The notes: generated from the letters alone by a model not told the origin. Shown: positions 1 through 8,751, numbered from the stretch's first letter. The stretch: 61,590 nucleotides of DNA from an uncultured Acidobacteriaceae bacterium (GCA_903911925.1 CAIWFH010000202.1:1-61590), one strand, 5' to 3'. Program-made: numbers and translations.

Positions 1-58
1 GGCGTACCTTCCTCCTAAGCAATCTGTGCGCCTTGAGCACGTATTAGGAAGGTACGCC
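1..58. terminator. Long hairpin downstream of the GH5-like cluster
   Basis: A perfect 13-bp inverted repeat: arm GGCGTACCTTCCT at 1-13 pairs with AGGAAGGTACGCC at 46-58, leaving a 32-nt loop that can partly fold. It lies about 180 bases beyond the stop of the last minus-strand paralogue, so it may end that transcript. No clean U-tract follows on the minus strand within the window; on the plus strand it is followed by CCCCTTTTC. It could equally be a dispersed repeat whose neighbours lie outside the window. Confidence 0.5.
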
Positions 59-240
59 CCTTTTCATCCCATCTGAGCGAACAGGGACCCAAACGCTGTT
101 CAGTTCCGGGGTCCCCGCAGACAGGTCTTCATCTGTGGGGTGGAGTTTTGGGGGTGGTGAGCGAAGAATCTGCGTTTGCCTTCGCGTCGTTCTGGCGCGA
201 ACTTTTGTGACACCAAAGCTCCGCCGACTCCGTCTACCGG

Positions 241-1767
241 CTACCTTGCCTCCGAGGGTGCGCTCGGCTTTCCGTCAGCATTGTAAGCGGTGATGCGGTA
301 GTTGCCGCCCATCAGACTTTTGGGGTCCGGGTCGGGCCAGCCCATGTCGGCATCTGTGGCGCACTTGTCACAGACCAGTTCCCATTTTCCGTCCTTGGTT
401 TGCCGCTCCACGCTGTAGTTAACCGCGCCTGCCGATCCGCGCCAGCGAACGATTCCGAGGCTCTTGGTGGTGATCACCGGAGCAGGGGGTATGGCGTGCG
501 GTGGCACGGCCATCCTGGCCATTTTGTAAGCGTGGGTACGGAGCATCTCCGCGCGCGCCCGCATCTCGTCCCGCGAGTTAACCATTGTGTCGATGCCGCC
601 GTAGTAGAAAGACCACCACTGACCGGTGTCGCTGACAGCGGATTTCGCATGAGCGAGACTGTTGGTGGGCATCACCATGGGCTGCCAGCCATACTCGATG
701 GCGTGGCCGTAGAGAGCCCAGTAGCCATTGCCGGAGATTTTGGGATCGGACTCCATCGCCGTGAGTGCGGCCTGCAGGTCGTCGCGGGTGGGCCAGTTGG
801 TTGTATCCCATCCGAATTCGCAAGCGGAGTAGGCCTTGCCATGCGACGTGACGAGTGCGGCGTGTTTTGAAAATGTTTCGGGCGTCGTCGCCAGTCCGAG
901 CGAGCCGAAAAGCGAATTGAAGTGGGGGTAATATTCCGCGGTGACCAGGTCAGAGGTTTTTGAGTCGAGGACGCGGGGGTCCATGAAGAAGAGACCGCTG
1001 TTGTCTGAGTAGATGTGCTTCTTGTCGATGGACTTGATGAAAGCGCCAATGGTGTCAACCCACTTGACGATCGCCAGGTTCTGATCGGGCCCGGACATGA
1101 GGCCGATGAGACCGCACATGTTGCAGTTTTCCCAGGCCATGACGGTGGGATCGTCTTTGAGCGCGATGCCGGTGATGGTGCTCTTGTGGTTGAGAATAGC
1201 GGCGATGTGCTTCTCAAACATCGCGATAATTTTGGGGTCGGTGAAGAAGTCGTTCATGTTCTTGCTGCCCGCCCAGTCAATGTACTGGCCGATGCCGCCA
1301 TTGTTGCAATAGGTGCAGTCGCCGATCATGGTGACGACGTAGCGCAAGCCGCGATCATGGGCGGCCTTTACGGCGTAGTCGATGGATTTGAAAGCCTCGG
1401 GATTGAACTCGCCGAGTTTGGGCTCGATGCACTGGTCGCAGGCGACGGTGTCGCCCAGGGTTTGGGAACGGATGACGCGCGCGCCCATCATCTTGGCGGT
1501 ATCGAGAACGTCGTCCACTTCAAAGTGGGTGGGAAAGCGCGGCCCCATGTTCTCTGACGGGCCGTAGTTCTCCACGCCCAGCCACTCGATATTGGCGCCG
1601 CTGTAGCGGAAGGTCTCGCCGGCCAGGGTGAGGCGGGCGTCGTCGTGTTTTACGAATTCTTCGTTGTGCGGGATTTGCGCGGTGGCGCTGGCCGCAGTCA
1701 GAGCGCAAATCAGCGCCAGAAGGCCGGCCCCGATGAATGCCGTCTTGATGGTCTTGCCGATCGTCAT
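241..1767 (-). CDS. Exported GH5-like protein with four CxxC motifs (paralogue 1)
   Basis: Predicted secreted protein of 508 residues with a TIM-barrel glycoside hydrolase (GH5, mannanase-like) pattern. Residues 1-31 form a Sec signal ending ATAQ. The barrel follows to about residue 420, then an Fn3-like C-terminal domain. The beta-4 segment DPTVMAWENCNMCG aligns with the mannanase motif ending in NEP, but the acid/base Glu position holds Met217. The nucleophile motif EFGW (Glu317) is kept. Four CxxC pairs occur: 110/113, 151/154, 215/218 and 466/469. They could bind metal or form disulfides. A GGAGG site lies five bases before the ATG. It is the last of three tandem copies. Fold assignment is by motif only; hydrolase activity is doubtful because the acid/base residue is missing. 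Confidence 0.8.
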   Translation of the reverse strand: MTIGKTIKTAFIGAGLLALICALTAASATAQIPHNEEFVKHDDARLTLAGETFRYSGANIEWLGVENYGPSENMGPRFPTHFEVDDVLDTAKMMGARVIRSQTLGDTVACDQCIEPKLGEFNPEAFKSIDYAVKAAHDRGLRYVVTMIGDCTYCNNGGIGQYIDWAGSKNMNDFFTDPKIIAMFEKHIAAILNHKSTITGIALKDDPTVMAWENCNMCGLIGLMSGPDQNLAIVKWVDTIGAFIKSIDKKHIYSDNSGLFFMDPRVLDSKTSDLVTAEYYPHFNSLFGSLGLATTPETFSKHAALVTSHGKAYSACEFGWDTTNWPTRDDLQAALTAMESDPKISGNGYWALYGHAIEYGWQPMVMPTNSLAHAKSAVSDTGQWWSFYYGGIDTMVNSRDEMRARAEMLRTHAYKMARMAVPPHAIPPAPVITTKSLGIVRWRGSAGAVNYSVERQTKDGKWELVCDKCATDADMGWPDPDPKSLMGGNYRITAYNADGKPSAPSEAR

Positions 1768-1829
1768 AGGTTCCTCCGAGTTGCATGTCTCGCGGTTCTG
1801 TCTCCGGCGGGGGGGTGGGTCACTTCGGG

Positions 1830-1866
1830 ATCAGGATCGTGAGGAGAATTGGTTCGTGAGAATTGT
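1830..1866 (-). promoter_or_regulatory. Conserved leader element upstream of paralogue 1
   Basis: A 37-base stretch 63-99 bases before the paralogue 1 start matches 3555-3591, which lies at almost the same distance (61-97 bases) before paralogue 2, at 33 of 37 positions. It contains ATCAGGATCGTGAG. The surrounding spacers differ much more. It may be a shared promoter or leader element, or just the least diverged part of the duplicated unit. Confidence 0.4.
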
Positions 1867-1901
1867 ACGTTTATTAAGCAGATGGTTGAGGTTCGTGGGA
1901 T

Positions 1902-1935
1902 CCCAGGTCCCAAAATCGAGACCTGGGGCACCCAA
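1902..1935 (+). repeat. Dispersed hairpin repeat, copy A
   Basis: Arms CCCAGGTC and GACCTGGG separated by a short A-rich loop, followed by GCACCCA. Related copies are at 38707-38739, 40991-41022 (opposite orientation) and 53252-53286 (diverged). All lie between genes. Confidence 0.75.
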
Positions 1936-1958
1936 TTACTGTGCTGAGTTAGTGGCGC

Positions 1959-3494
1959 TTAGCGCTCTGGCGACGGCGCGCTCGGCTTGCCGTCGGCATT
2001 ATAGGCGGTGACGCGGTACTTGATGCCGAAGATTCCTTGCGCCGGGTGGGGATCGATCCAGGGCGTGCTCTCGTCTGTAGCGCACTTGTCGCAGACGGTC
2101 TTCCACGGGCTGGCGTCGTTGTCCTTGCGTTCAACGGAGTAGCTGACAGCACCGGCTGAGCCGCGCCACGTGATGGCGCCCATCCCCCCGCTGGTCACGA
2201 CAGGAGCGGGGGGGATGGCATGCGGCGGAACGGAGACGCCGGCCATGGCAAAGGCGTGGCTGCGCAGAAGCTCGGCACGGGCGGCCATGTCTTCTTTGGA
2301 ATTGATGAGAGTGGTGATGCCGCCGTAGTAGAGCGCCCACCACTGGCCGCTTTCGCCCATCTTTGAGAATTGGGCGTTGGGGATATTAACCGGCAGCGGT
2401 TGCCAGCCATAGCCGTCCACGTGCGCTTGCAGCGCCCAGAAGTCGTCGCCGGAGATCTTGGGATCGTTCGCCATTGCGGCGAGCGCTTTTTGAAGATCGT
2501 CCTGCGTGGCCCAGTCGGTGACATCCCAGCCGTACTCATTGATGACGTACACCTTGCCCTTGCCTGTGACCATGGCAGCATGCTTGGGAAATGTTTCGGC
2601 GGTGGTCTTGGCTTGCCCGAAGTTGAATACGGCGTCCCAATGCGGGTAGTACTCCGAAGTCACGATGTCGGAGGTTTTGGCATCGAGAGCGGCGCCGCTC
2701 GGATCGAAGATAAAGAAGCCTGTGTTGTCCTCATACAGGTGCTTCTTGTCGATCGACTTGATGAAAGTTCCGATGGTGTCGATCCAGGAGACATAGGGCT
2801 TCATATCCTGGCCTGGCGAAGTGAGAGCGACCAGCACTCCGCAGGCGTTGCAATTCTCCCAGGCCATAATGGTGGGATCGTCTTTGAGCGCGATGCCGGT
2901 GAGCGTGCTTTTGTGGTTCATCAGGGCCGCAATGTGCTTCTCAAACCTGGCAATGACGACCGGATCGGTAAAGAAATCCTTGAAACTATCACCCTTCCGA
3001 TCCTTGAAGTACTCGCCCGCGCCACTCAGAGAGCAGTTGGCGCAGTCCCCGTTCAGGGTCAGAATGAGGCGCAGCCCGCGGTCGTGCGCCGCTTTTACCG
3101 CATAGTCGATGTGCTTGAAAGCTTCGGGATTGAACTCGCCCACCTTCGGCTCCATGCACAGGTCGCAGCCCACGCTGTCGCCCATGGTTTGCGAGCGGAT
3201 CACGCGGCCGCCCATGGCCTTTACGGTGTCGAGCGCGTCGTCCACTTCAAACTTGCTTGGATAGCGGGGCCCCATCGCATCCAGCGGTCCGTATCCTTCC
3301 ACGCCCAGCCACTCGATATTCGGTCCGCCGTATCTGAATGTCTCGCCGCCCAGCGTCAAGCGTGTGCCGTCCCGTTGAACGAACTCGTCGTTGTGCGCTA
3401 TCTGCGCTGTGGCGCGAACGGCGGTGAGAGCACAAAAGAGTGCCAGTACGCCGGCGCCGATGAATGCCGTTTTGAATTTCTTGCCGAGAATCAT
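1959..3494 (-). CDS. Exported GH5-like protein with four CxxC motifs (paralogue 2)
   Basis: 511-residue paralogue of the genes on both sides, with the same order: Sec signal (cut near ATAQ, residue 31), GH5-like barrel, Fn3-like tail ending in YNADGKPSAPS. All four CxxC pairs are kept (CDLC, CANC, CNAC, CDKC). At the acid/base position of the mannanase NEP motif it carries Ala (AWENCNAC), while the nucleophile motif is NEYGW. Met in two copies and Ala in this one suggests the position is no longer under selection for acid/base catalysis. A GGAGG site lies before the ATG. The closest family by eye is GH5_7; substrate unknown. Confidence 0.8.
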   Translation of the reverse strand: MILGKKFKTAFIGAGVLALFCALTAVRATAQIAHNDEFVQRDGTRLTLGGETFRYGGPNIEWLGVEGYGPLDAMGPRYPSKFEVDDALDTVKAMGGRVIRSQTMGDSVGCDLCMEPKVGEFNPEAFKHIDYAVKAAHDRGLRLILTLNGDCANCSLSGAGEYFKDRKGDSFKDFFTDPVVIARFEKHIAALMNHKSTLTGIALKDDPTIMAWENCNACGVLVALTSPGQDMKPYVSWIDTIGTFIKSIDKKHLYEDNTGFFIFDPSGAALDAKTSDIVTSEYYPHWDAVFNFGQAKTTAETFPKHAAMVTGKGKVYVINEYGWDVTDWATQDDLQKALAAMANDPKISGDDFWALQAHVDGYGWQPLPVNIPNAQFSKMGESGQWWALYYGGITTLINSKEDMAARAELLRSHAFAMAGVSVPPHAIPPAPVVTSGGMGAITWRGSAGAVSYSVERKDNDASPWKTVCDKCATDESTPWIDPHPAQGIFGIKYRVTAYNADGKPSAPSPER

Positions 3495-3554
3495 ATGTTC
3501 CTCCAGATTGTTTGCCTAGCGATCTGCCTTCTGCAGTTTTGTCTTCGCCGCGGA

Positions 3555-3591
3555 ATCAGGATCGTGAGCAGAATTGCTTCGTCAGAGTTGT
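3555..3591 (-). promoter_or_regulatory. Conserved leader element upstream of paralogue 2
   Basis: Partner of the element at 1830-1866, at the matching distance upstream of its gene. The four differences are single substitutions with no gaps. No comparable stretch was found before paralogue 3, which has its own promoter at the tetR divergence. Confidence 0.4.
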
Positions 3592-3612
3592 GCTTCTGGT
3601 CCGTTCAATACG

Positions 3613-5145
3613 TCAGCGCTCGTTTGAAGGCGCGCTGGGCTTTCCGTCTGCGTTGTAGGCGGTTACCCGGTACTTGGCGCCAAACATCCCTTGCGCCGGC
3701 TTGGGATCGATCCAGGGGGCGTCGGCATCGGTGGCGCACTTGTCGCAAACGACCAGCCACGGAGCAGTGTCCGAGTCTTTGCGTTCAATGCTGTACTTGA
3801 CGGCTCCGGCCGAGCCGCGCCAGCCGAGAGCGCCAAAGCCTGTGACGGTAATGACCGGGGCGTGCGGAATGTCGTGTGCTGGAACAGTCATGCCGGCCAT
3901 TCTGTATGCGTGGCTGCGCAGCAGTTCGGCGCGGGCAGCCATGTCTTCCTTGGCACTGATGAGGGTATTGAGCCCACCGTAATAAAGTGCCCACCATTGA
4001 CCGCTTTCGCCCACCTTGTCGTAGGCGGCGTTGGGAATATTGTCCGGAATCGGCTGCCAGCCGAAGTCGATGTTGTGGGCCTGGAGCGCCCAGTAGAGCT
4101 CGCCCGAGATTTTCGGATCGGATTCGAAATTCTTCAGTACGGTTTGAAGGTCGTCCTGGGTGGGCCAGTTGGTGTTGTCCCAGCCATACTCGCCCGCGGT
4201 GTAGACCTTGCCTTTAGCGGTGATCGTGGCCGCGTGCTGCGAAAAGATTTGAGCGGAGGATTTGTACCCAAGATTAAAGACAGCTTCCCAGTGAGGGTAG
4301 TACTCAGCGGTGATAATGTCGGGAGTTTTCACATCGAGAGTAGAGCCGCTTTTGTCGAAGAGGAAGAGGCCGCTGTTGTCCTGGTAGAGGTGTTTCTTGT
4401 CGATGGACTTGATGTAGGCCCCGACAGTGTCAACCCATTTGACAACCGGCGCAGCTCCCGCTCCAGGCTGGGCCATCATGCTTATGAGGCCGCACATGTT
4501 GCAGTTTTCCCAGGCCAGGATGGTGGGGTCGTCCTTGAGCGCAATGCCGGTCAGCGTGCTCTTGTGGTTCAGAAGCGCGGCAATGTGCTTCTCGAACAGG
4601 TCGATGACTTTGGGGTCGCTGAAGAAGTCATTCATGTTCCTGGCGCCGGCCCACTCAACAAACTGGCCCATGCCGCTGTTGTTGCATTTGGTGCAGTCGC
4701 CAATCAGGGTGAGAATGAGCCGCAGTCCGCGGTCGTGCGCCGCCTTGACGGCATAGTCCACATGAGCCAGGGCCTCGGGGTTAAACTCTCCCGACTTGGG
4801 CTCGATGCAAAGGTCGCAGCCGACACTGTCGCCCATGGTTTGCGAACGGATGACGCGGGCGCCCATCCCCTTGGCGGTATCCATCGCATCGTCCACCTCA
4901 AAGTGGCTGGGATAGTGGGTGCCCGCAGGATCGTAGACACCATAACTCACCAGGCCCAGCCACTCAATGTTGGGCCCGCTGAAGCGGAAAGTTTCTCCGC
5001 CGAGGGTGAGTCGGGCGCCGTCGTGCTGGACAAACTCGTCGTTGTGCGCAATCTGCGCACAGGCTGTGCCGCTTAAGACCGCAAACGCCAAAAACAGCAG
5101 GCTGCCGCCTATGAACGCCGCCTTGATTTCTTTGCCGCAACTCAT
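3613..5145 (-). CDS. Exported GH5-like protein with four CxxC motifs (paralogue 3, promoter-proximal)
   Basis: 510-residue first gene of the triplet. The frame is open up to 5259, but I chose the ATG at 5145. It has GGAG eight bases upstream, gives a Sec signal (cut near TACAQ) matching the other copies, and leaves the divergent promoter free. Barrel and Fn3-like tail are as in the other paralogues, with CxxC pairs CDLC, CTKC, CNMC and CDKC. Met replaces the acid/base Glu after AWENCN, and the nucleophile motif is GEYGW. The predicted leader is about 72 bases. Divergence from tetR suggests regulation by that protein. Confidence 0.82.
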   Translation of the reverse strand: MSCGKEIKAAFIGGSLLFLAFAVLSGTACAQIAHNDEFVQHDGARLTLGGETFRFSGPNIEWLGLVSYGVYDPAGTHYPSHFEVDDAMDTAKGMGARVIRSQTMGDSVGCDLCIEPKSGEFNPEALAHVDYAVKAAHDRGLRLILTLIGDCTKCNNSGMGQFVEWAGARNMNDFFSDPKVIDLFEKHIAALLNHKSTLTGIALKDDPTILAWENCNMCGLISMMAQPGAGAAPVVKWVDTVGAYIKSIDKKHLYQDNSGLFLFDKSGSTLDVKTPDIITAEYYPHWEAVFNLGYKSSAQIFSQHAATITAKGKVYTAGEYGWDNTNWPTQDDLQTVLKNFESDPKISGELYWALQAHNIDFGWQPIPDNIPNAAYDKVGESGQWWALYYGGLNTLISAKEDMAARAELLRSHAYRMAGMTVPAHDIPHAPVITVTGFGALGWRGSAGAVKYSIERKDSDTAPWLVVCDKCATDADAPWIDPKPAQGMFGAKYRVTAYNADGKPSAPSNER

Positions 5146-5223
5146 CGATGTCTCCACCACTCCCGCGGTCCGCGCCCGGCTTTTTTTGAAGCTGCACCCC
5201 GGGTGCCCGATCAGGACAACGAC

Positions 5224-5283
5224 AGTATCTTGATTTTGATAGTAACTGTCAATTGACATTTACATTCAAAATAGAGCTAGAAT
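5224..5283. promoter_or_regulatory. Overlapping divergent promoters with a palindromic TetR operator candidate
   Basis: A perfect 12-bp palindrome TGTCAATTGACA sits at 5247-5258. Its right half, TTGACA (5253-5258), is a -35 box for tetR, with TAGAAT at 5278-5283 as -10 (19-base spacer). Its left half read on the minus strand is also TTGACA, followed after exactly 17 bases by GATACT (5224-5229) as -10 for the GH5-like genes. One bound dimer would block both promoters. The tetR start codon begins seven bases after its -10, so its transcript should be leaderless. Confidence 0.75.
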
Positions 5284-5289
5284 GGTTTC

Positions 5290-5925
5290 ATGGGTTTGCG
5301 CGAGAAGAAAGCTCAACGAAGCCGGGACCGTATTGTCACTGAGGCGTTGACCCTGTTCGGCAAAAACGGCTACGAGCAAACCACCATGGAATCAATTGCC
5401 GAGGCCGCCGAACTGAGCCCTTCAACGCTCTACCGGTACTTCCCCAGCAAGGACCTGATCGTCCTGCAGCGGTTCACTGACTACTCCGAGCAATTCGCCA
5501 GGGTATTCGCGGAATATTCACTGCGCCACCCGGTGGACGAGGCGCTGGCCGAGGCCATCTTCGCGGTCCTTGAGGTGGAAGACAGCCGGTCTGCCGAGAC
5601 GCTGCTGGTGAGGTCGATCATCGATGAGGCCCCGATTGCGCGGGCCCGCCTGTGGGACTACCTCGCCGAGCAACAGCGGCAACTGGGCAAGCTGATTGCG
5701 CAGCGCATGCGAGCAAAGGAAAGCGACCTTCGCGTTAAGCTCACGGCACAATTGGCAATCATGATCGCAGGACTGGCTGCGGATCAATGGCGGGCGGACG
5801 CGGGCAAGCGCCCTTCCCGCGCTACCGCTGAGAACCTGATGCGCTTGTTTCAGGACCGGGAAGTCATTTTCCCGCGCCCGGCAGCCAAAAGCGCCCGGCC
5901 CAGGCAAACCCCGAACAATCGCTGA
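5290..5925 (+). CDS. TetR/AcrR family transcriptional regulator
   Basis: 211 residues. The N-terminal TetR helix-turn-helix is clear: AL.LFGKNGYEQTTMESIAEAAELSPSTLYRYFPSKD spans roughly residues 17-52. The C-terminal ligand and dimer domain is not specific enough to name an inducer. No Shine-Dalgarno lies before the ATG, which fits a leaderless transcript from the TTGACA/TAGAAT promoter. It probably represses itself and the divergent GH5-like triplet through the palindrome at 5247-5258. The last residues (about 195-211) are basic and proline-rich. Confidence 0.9.
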   Translation: MGLREKKAQRSRDRIVTEALTLFGKNGYEQTTMESIAEAAELSPSTLYRYFPSKDLIVLQRFTDYSEQFARVFAEYSLRHPVDEALAEAIFAVLEVEDSRSAETLLVRSIIDEAPIARARLWDYLAEQQRQLGKLIAQRMRAKESDLRVKLTAQLAIMIAGLAADQWRADAGKRPSRATAENLMRLFQDREVIFPRPAAKSARPRQTPNNR

Positions 5926-6098
5926 TTTCCCCCCGCGGCCGCTTTCCCAGCCCGTGAGCGAATTTCTTCCCTCGCTCGTCTTTTTATGCAAGGCGCTTCC
6001 CATCCAAATCCGCCAGCTCGGATTTCCAGACATGGCTCGGGCTGAAGCGTTACCCTGAATGAAGAAAGCCGCCGGCGAGCGGAAGGCAAGGAGCAGCG

Positions 6099-7274
6099 AT
6101 GAATTTCGGCAAGTGGACACGGTTGTTGTTTGCGGCGATTCCGCTTATGGCTGGCTGCGCGGGCTTTTGGGACGCGCCTACCAATTCCAATGGCGGCACC
6201 ACAACCACTACCCTTTCCAGCGGAAACTTCTATATCTTGAGCAAGGGTTCATCCGTCAGCCAGATTTACGGCTTCTCCATCGTCTCCGGCAAGTTGACAC
6301 CGCTTACCAACAGTCCATACGCCGTAACCGGCGTGGCTTTTTCCATTGCCATGGATCCGACCGGCAGCTTTCTCTATGTAAGCTCCTCCGCCGGCGTTTA
6401 CCTCTACACCATTAATTCCACCACTGGCGCGCTGACCCAGGGCGCCCAGGTTGCGCAAGACACCGTAGCCCTGTCAATCGCGGTGGATCCTGGTGGCGCA
6501 TGGCTGCTTGAGGCCCTAGGAACCGGTGTCGTCAATGCCATCCCCATCACATCGGCCGGCGCTTTTGACAACGGCGGCACCCGGGTGCAACAGCAGGTAG
6601 TGTTGGCAGGCATCCAGGTCCAGCAAATGACCTTCGCTCCCAACCATACGTTTGTGGCCGTGGCCCTCGGAACTCTTGGCACCAAGGTTTTCCCCTTCAC
6701 CTCCAACGCCGTTTCCAGCCCGATTGGAACCGTGCTACCGACGATCGCTACGACAAATACATCAAATACCGGCGCGGCCATTGCAGTGTCGGTTGATCCT
6801 CAGAGCCGGTTCCTGTATATCGGCGAAACCGCGGCCTTCTCGTCCTCCACAACCAATTCTGGCGGCTTGCGGGCGTTCTCGGTGGCCGCCAGTCCTTTCG
6901 CACTCACTGAGCTTTCCGGCTCGCCTTACGCCAGCGGCGGAACCGGACCCCATGCCATCCGGCCCAATGCGGCGGGTGACTACGTGTATGTGGCCAGTTG
7001 GCAGGGAAGCTCTGCCGGCTTGATCACTCCATTCCAGGTATCCAGTTCCAATTCCACTTACAAGCTCACCGTGCAGACCAATACAATCGCCACCGGAACG
7101 GAACCTTTCGGCCTGGCAGAGGATAACCTGGGCCACTTCATGCTCGCGGTCAACTCGGGCGGCAGTCCCACTCTCAACGGATACATTTTCGATACCACTA
7201 CAGTGGGCAAACTCGACCTGACCCACAGCGACTCGACCGCGGCCAGCCCCATCGCAATTGTGGCAGCGCCGTAA
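6099..7274 (+). CDS. Lactonase-type beta-propeller lipoprotein
   Basis: 391 residues. A lipobox LMAGC at residues 16-20 follows a short hydrophobic signal, so it should be membrane-anchored. The rest is a repetitive beta-propeller of the YncE/6-phosphogluconolactonase-like type, with recurring blades such as GKLTPLTNSPYAV, DPTGSFLYVSS, DPGGAWLLEA and DPQSRFLYIGE. Proteins of this type often bind surface ligands rather than act as lactonases, so the enzymatic role is unproven. AAGGAG lies five bases before the ATG. It stands alone between tetR and an SH3 lipoprotein. Confidence 0.85.
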   Translation: MNFGKWTRLLFAAIPLMAGCAGFWDAPTNSNGGTTTTTLSSGNFYILSKGSSVSQIYGFSIVSGKLTPLTNSPYAVTGVAFSIAMDPTGSFLYVSSSAGVYLYTINSTTGALTQGAQVAQDTVALSIAVDPGGAWLLEALGTGVVNAIPITSAGAFDNGGTRVQQQVVLAGIQVQQMTFAPNHTFVAVALGTLGTKVFPFTSNAVSSPIGTVLPTIATTNTSNTGAAIAVSVDPQSRFLYIGETAAFSSSTTNSGGLRAFSVAASPFALTELSGSPYASGGTGPHAIRPNAAGDYVYVASWQGSSAGLITPFQVSSSNSTYKLTVQTNTIATGTEPFGLAEDNLGHFMLAVNSGGSPTLNGYIFDTTTVGKLDLTHSDSTAASPIAIVAAP

Positions 7275-7424
7275 ACACAGTGGTCGGTGATTAGTTGACA
7301 GTGCTCAGTTAAAAGGCACTCTGGGGAGCGAGCCTGTCTGTGAGCAAATAGGTTTGCTTACTATAGGTTCATTGCCTATGGCACAAAGGCTGACAACTGA
7401 TCACTGACCACTGACAACTGGTCA
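7275..7424. repeat. Degenerate heptamer repeat strings
   Basis: Two strings of degenerate seven-base units lie in this spacer. One is near 7276-7310 (CAGTGGTCGGTGATTAG type). The other is at 7390-7424 (TGACAACTGATCACTGACCA type). Similar strings occur at 54405-54447 and 54530-54563, and related GGTCCCT or CAGGGAA types at 9624-9662 and 23653-23690. All are intergenic. Confidence 0.65.
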
Positions 7425-7508
7425 TTTCTGCTATCCTCAAGAAGATCGCCACCGGCTGTGTTCACGCTTAAGTCAAGTCCATCCGCCGCACTCGCCTGTC
7501 GCCACAGC

Positions 7509-8681
7509 ATGCGCGCCTCGTTGTGGCTCATCCCCTTTTTCCTTTTATTGGTTGCAGGATGCACGCGCTTCCGCCATGAGCGGCATGAAACCGTGTATGT
7601 CTCCGCGCGCCAGATGTATCTCCATGACCGCGTGGCTGCGGTCTCAAATCGCGTCACGCAGGTGGTCAACGGGCAGCCGCTCGAGGTGCTGGAGCACGGC
7701 CGCCGCTTCCTCAAAGTCAAAACGCAAAAAAACGAGATTGGCTGGATTGAAGAGCGGGCGGTGATTGACGCCAAAACCTTCGCCGCCTTTGACGACCTGG
7801 CCAGCAAGCACAAAGCCGACACCGTGGTTGCCAACGGCACCCTCCGCGACGATATTTATCTGCACGTGCTGCCCGGCCGGGAGACGGAGCGTTTTTACCT
7901 GCTTGCCGGCAATGCCAAGGTGCAGCTTCTTGCGCGCGCATCCGTTCAAAAGGGAGCCGCGCCGGGCGTGAATCCAGCGCCAAAGTCGGCCGCTGCTGCC
8001 CCTGCGGCAGGTGCCAAGTCCGCCCCGGCCCCAAATGCCGCAGTTCCCAAAAAGCCCGCCATCAAACCAGCGCCGCTTCCCGCGCAGCCTGCGGCTGAAC
8101 CGGCTCCCATGGAAGACTGGTGGCTGGTCCGCGACGGCTCGGGCCACGCCGGTTGGCTGCTGGCCGGCCGCGTGGATGTGGATGCACCCGACGAGATTGG
8201 CCAATATGCCGAGGGCCAGCGCATCGTCGGCGCTTACGTGCTTGCCAAGGTCACCGATCCCGAGGCCACAACCCCGAACCGCGAAGTTCCCGAATACGTC
8301 ACCGCCCTGAGCCCGCCCAAAGCCGGCTTGCCTTTCGATTTCGACCAGGTGCGCGTTTTCACCTGGAGCATTCGCCATCATCGCTATGAGACGGCCTTCC
8401 GCCTGCACCCCATCCAGGGTTACCTGCCGTTGAAAGTCAGTATGCAGCCCGGGTCCGCTGGCAGCGTGCCGGTGTTCAGCTTCCTCATCGCCAATGGGAC
8501 TGCCTTCACAACCGATCCCGCCACCGGCGTTACCAGGCCCACCGCAACGCGAACCATTTCTTACCAGATGGTAGATACCAGGGTGACGCGCACCGGCCCC
8601 GACCTTGCTCCCATTCCAGTGACTCACTCGGCGGACGCCAAACCCAAGTCCGCCAAGCCTGCCAAGAAGAACCGCAAGTAG
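7509..8681 (+). CDS. SH3-domain lipoprotein
   Basis: 390 residues from the ATG at 7509; an upstream GTG at 7458 keeps the same frame. I preferred the ATG because MRASLWLIPFFLLLVAGC is then a compact lipoprotein signal with lipobox LVAGC. Neither start has a clear Shine-Dalgarno. Residues about 25-90 look like a bacterial SH3 domain (VYVSARQMYLHDR to GWIEERAVI), and a second SH3-like segment is split by an Ala/Pro-rich linker before EDWWLVRDGSGHAGWLLAGRV. A Lys-rich end closes the protein. Bacterial SH3 domains commonly bind cell-wall peptides; the function here is unknown. Confidence 0.75.
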   Translation: MRASLWLIPFFLLLVAGCTRFRHERHETVYVSARQMYLHDRVAAVSNRVTQVVNGQPLEVLEHGRRFLKVKTQKNEIGWIEERAVIDAKTFAAFDDLASKHKADTVVANGTLRDDIYLHVLPGRETERFYLLAGNAKVQLLARASVQKGAAPGVNPAPKSAAAAPAAGAKSAPAPNAAVPKKPAIKPAPLPAQPAAEPAPMEDWWLVRDGSGHAGWLLAGRVDVDAPDEIGQYAEGQRIVGAYVLAKVTDPEATTPNREVPEYVTALSPPKAGLPFDFDQVRVFTWSIRHHRYETAFRLHPIQGYLPLKVSMQPGSAGSVPVFSFLIANGTAFTTDPATGVTRPTATRTISYQMVDTRVTRTGPDLAPIPVTHSADAKPKSAKPAKKNRK

Positions 8682-8751
8682 CCGGCCCCCTTGCGCCTTC
8701 CATGTCTTCTCCATTCCATGACGCAGCCGCCCTTTGCTGTAGCATCCAGTT

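Noticed and set aside
2370..3800. Long plus-strand open frame of 476 codons across the GH5-like region
   Set aside because: It is antisense to two paralogues with clear motifs, signals and ribosome sites. The GC-rich codon pattern leaves stops rare on the other strand. The 461-codon frame at 3691-5076 is the same effect.
7275..7424. CRISPR-like array in the spacer
   Set aside because: Units are seven bases, degenerate and without spacers or cas genes.
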